Positions 62,843-64,000 of a stretch of DNA of 64,000 bases are shown one piece after another (within the stretch, counting starts at the first letter, position 1; each line of letters begins with the position of its first letter). A program made the position numbers and the translations under genes. Location of the stretch: assembly GCF_048569485.1 (NCBI RefSeq), contig NW_027442234.1, positions 62,001 to 126,000 on the forward strand, given 5' to 3'. The notes under the pieces are model-generated. The model saw only the letters and a list, made by a program, of their open reading frames with translations, searched no databases and was not told where the DNA came from. Origin of the DNA: Anomaloglossus baeobatrachus (Eukaryota > Chordata > Amphibia > Anura > Aromobatidae).

Positions 62843-64000
62843 TTTCCAAAAGCAGAACTCAATTCACCTGATTCATATTAGCCCGATTTAATGAATTGGA
62901 AGAAAGCATACGTCTTCATATGCACCTCAATTTGGCCCATTCGCTTTTCACACTTCCTCCTTTTGTTTTTTATCTTTCACACTTTTGACTTTCTTTATTC
63001 ATCCAAATAGCAAACTCATCACCACTCAACCTGACCAACTCGGCTATGTCCCCGTGCTGCAGTTCTCTGTCTTATCTAGATCATTTGCAATTGAATGGAA
63101 TAGATCCCTTTTGGACAAAGTGGATTCACCTGCTGCTGCAGTGACCACAGGTGTGATAACATCTAGAATTGGCATCTGGTGCGATCTCTCCGCTTCCACT
63201 CCAAAGAAAGTTACCTGTTTATTCCTATCATGCATTGGTTTTTGGGGTTTTCTTTGAGTAATGATGATCTCTTTAGTAGTCTGTTGGCGCCCTCTCCTGG
63301 AGGAATAGTTTGCTTGCTCTTGGACATTCTAAAAGAGAGGTCATGATAGACATTGAGCTTCTGAGCTCAATTGGGGACAGTCATGGGTGATGAATGTTTG
63401 CAACCTACTGCGAAGCCTCATACCGCAATATAAGGAACGTCAAATACTAAGAAAGGGCGGCCTATGAAAGAATTACTACTTTCAATAAGTACACTTAAAC
63501 GGCTAATTGGGAATAGAAAAACTGTAAAAAGCCCTCTGAGAAAGCCCCCCTCTAACCTTTGATAGTAAGCTTTTCTGTAGTCTGCCTGTTGATGTATTTT
63601 CCGTTTGAACTGTGCACAACATGAAGAGACGGAACACTGGCGGCTTGTCACAATGCCCCCCGATGACATCACAATAGCGCTGCTGCCTAGAAAACAAGCT
63701 GCGCAGAAGAAGTTGTTCTTTGGGTGGGAGGGTGGGCTAGTGGAAGGAGGGGGCAATCTCTTTTTTTCCCGGGTGGTAGGGGGATGACAGGAGAAGGGAA
63801 GCGGGTGGTGAGAAAGGTACAGAGGGCAGGGTTTGGGGGCTGGGAAGGAAAGGGAAAAGATTAGGGTTTGGGGATGATGAAAGGGCTTTCTACGGGTAAG
63901 GATGGCAAAGGGTGGCAGTGACGGAAAGTCAGGCAACCTGTCCTGTCCGTCTTTTTGTATCGTGAATTGGAAAGACTGCAAGGGGGAGGGGAGTTGCTTG
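62843..64000 (+). other. 3' box and partial last spacer
   Basis: Begins just after the last U2 gene, with its 3' box at 62842-62856. It continues with the same spacer as other units and stops in the G/A-rich flank, about 220 bp before the next U2 start. Nothing new is seen in it. Confidence 0.8.

Larger units (their letters stand above)
1..64000 (+). repeat. Tandem array of 1,578-bp U2 snRNA gene units
   Basis: Successive U2 starts are exactly 1,578 bp apart (549, 2127, 3705 and so on). The spacing breaks only at three inserts, where it becomes 2,381, 2,381 and 2,101 bp. All units point the same way, and both window edges fall inside a unit. Comparing units by eye, I found seven single-base differences (4749, 5379, 22537, 35306, 37824, 46253, 62943) and no length change. 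Multicopy U2 genes in tandem arrays are known in vertebrates: RNU2 in human has a unit of about 6 kb, and Xenopus has a much shorter one. Such arrays evolve in concert by unequal exchange and gene conversion. The copy number here is a minimum and depends on correct assembly. Confidence 0.97.

Overview
The window is one tandem array of vertebrate U2 small nuclear RNA (U2 snRNA) genes. A 1,578-bp unit is repeated head to tail on the + strand. It is cut at both window edges, so both array ends lie outside. There are 39 U2 starts: 36 intact 188-nt genes and 3 interrupted ones. I see no protein-coding gene; the short reading frames recur only because the unit recurs.

Organism: the RNA has vertebrate-type U2 features (conserved 5' half, GUAGUA branch-point recognition element, stem-loop IIb, Sm site, stem-loop IV, downstream 3' box). 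Its stem-loop IIb (GTCCCC/GGGGAC) and the bases after the Sm site differ from the mammalian form as I recall it. I favour a fish, amphibian or reptile but cannot name the species.

Unit layout, using the gene at 549..736: a G/A-rich block with a potential G-quadruplex about 0.5 kb upstream; a GC box and weak octamer-like site about 170-180 bp upstream (candidate DSE); a pyrimidine tract and candidate PSE at -62..-43; the gene; a 3' box 13 nt beyond it; then about 1.3 kb of spacer with a CTCF-like motif. Units are nearly identical. By eye I found seven single-base differences and no length changes across about 62 kb, so the array has been homogenised recently.

Region by region: 1-10,016 holds six intact genes. 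The gene at 10,017 is split by an 803-bp insert. 11,008-50,269 holds 24 intact genes. The genes at 50,270 and 52,651 are adjacent and both interrupted. 53,362-64,000 holds six intact genes and a partial last unit.

The most interesting content is the three insertions. All carry the same non-LTR, retrotransposon-like sequence in the same orientation, and all have their 3' end fused to U2 nucleotide 38, inside the branch-point recognition element. Two are 803 bp with no target duplication. The third is 5'-truncated (506 bp), more diverged, and flanked by a 15-17 bp duplication of U2. This is the signature of target-primed reverse transcription at a fixed site in U2 genes, as known for the Utopia and Keno lineages. 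The element has no visible reverse transcriptase, so it is probably non-autonomous. It contains a tandem array of about 42-bp repeats, most of which can fold into a small hairpin with paired changes between units. Each interrupted gene keeps the U2 promoter in front and the 3' box behind, so the element may be transcribed from the host U2 promoter.
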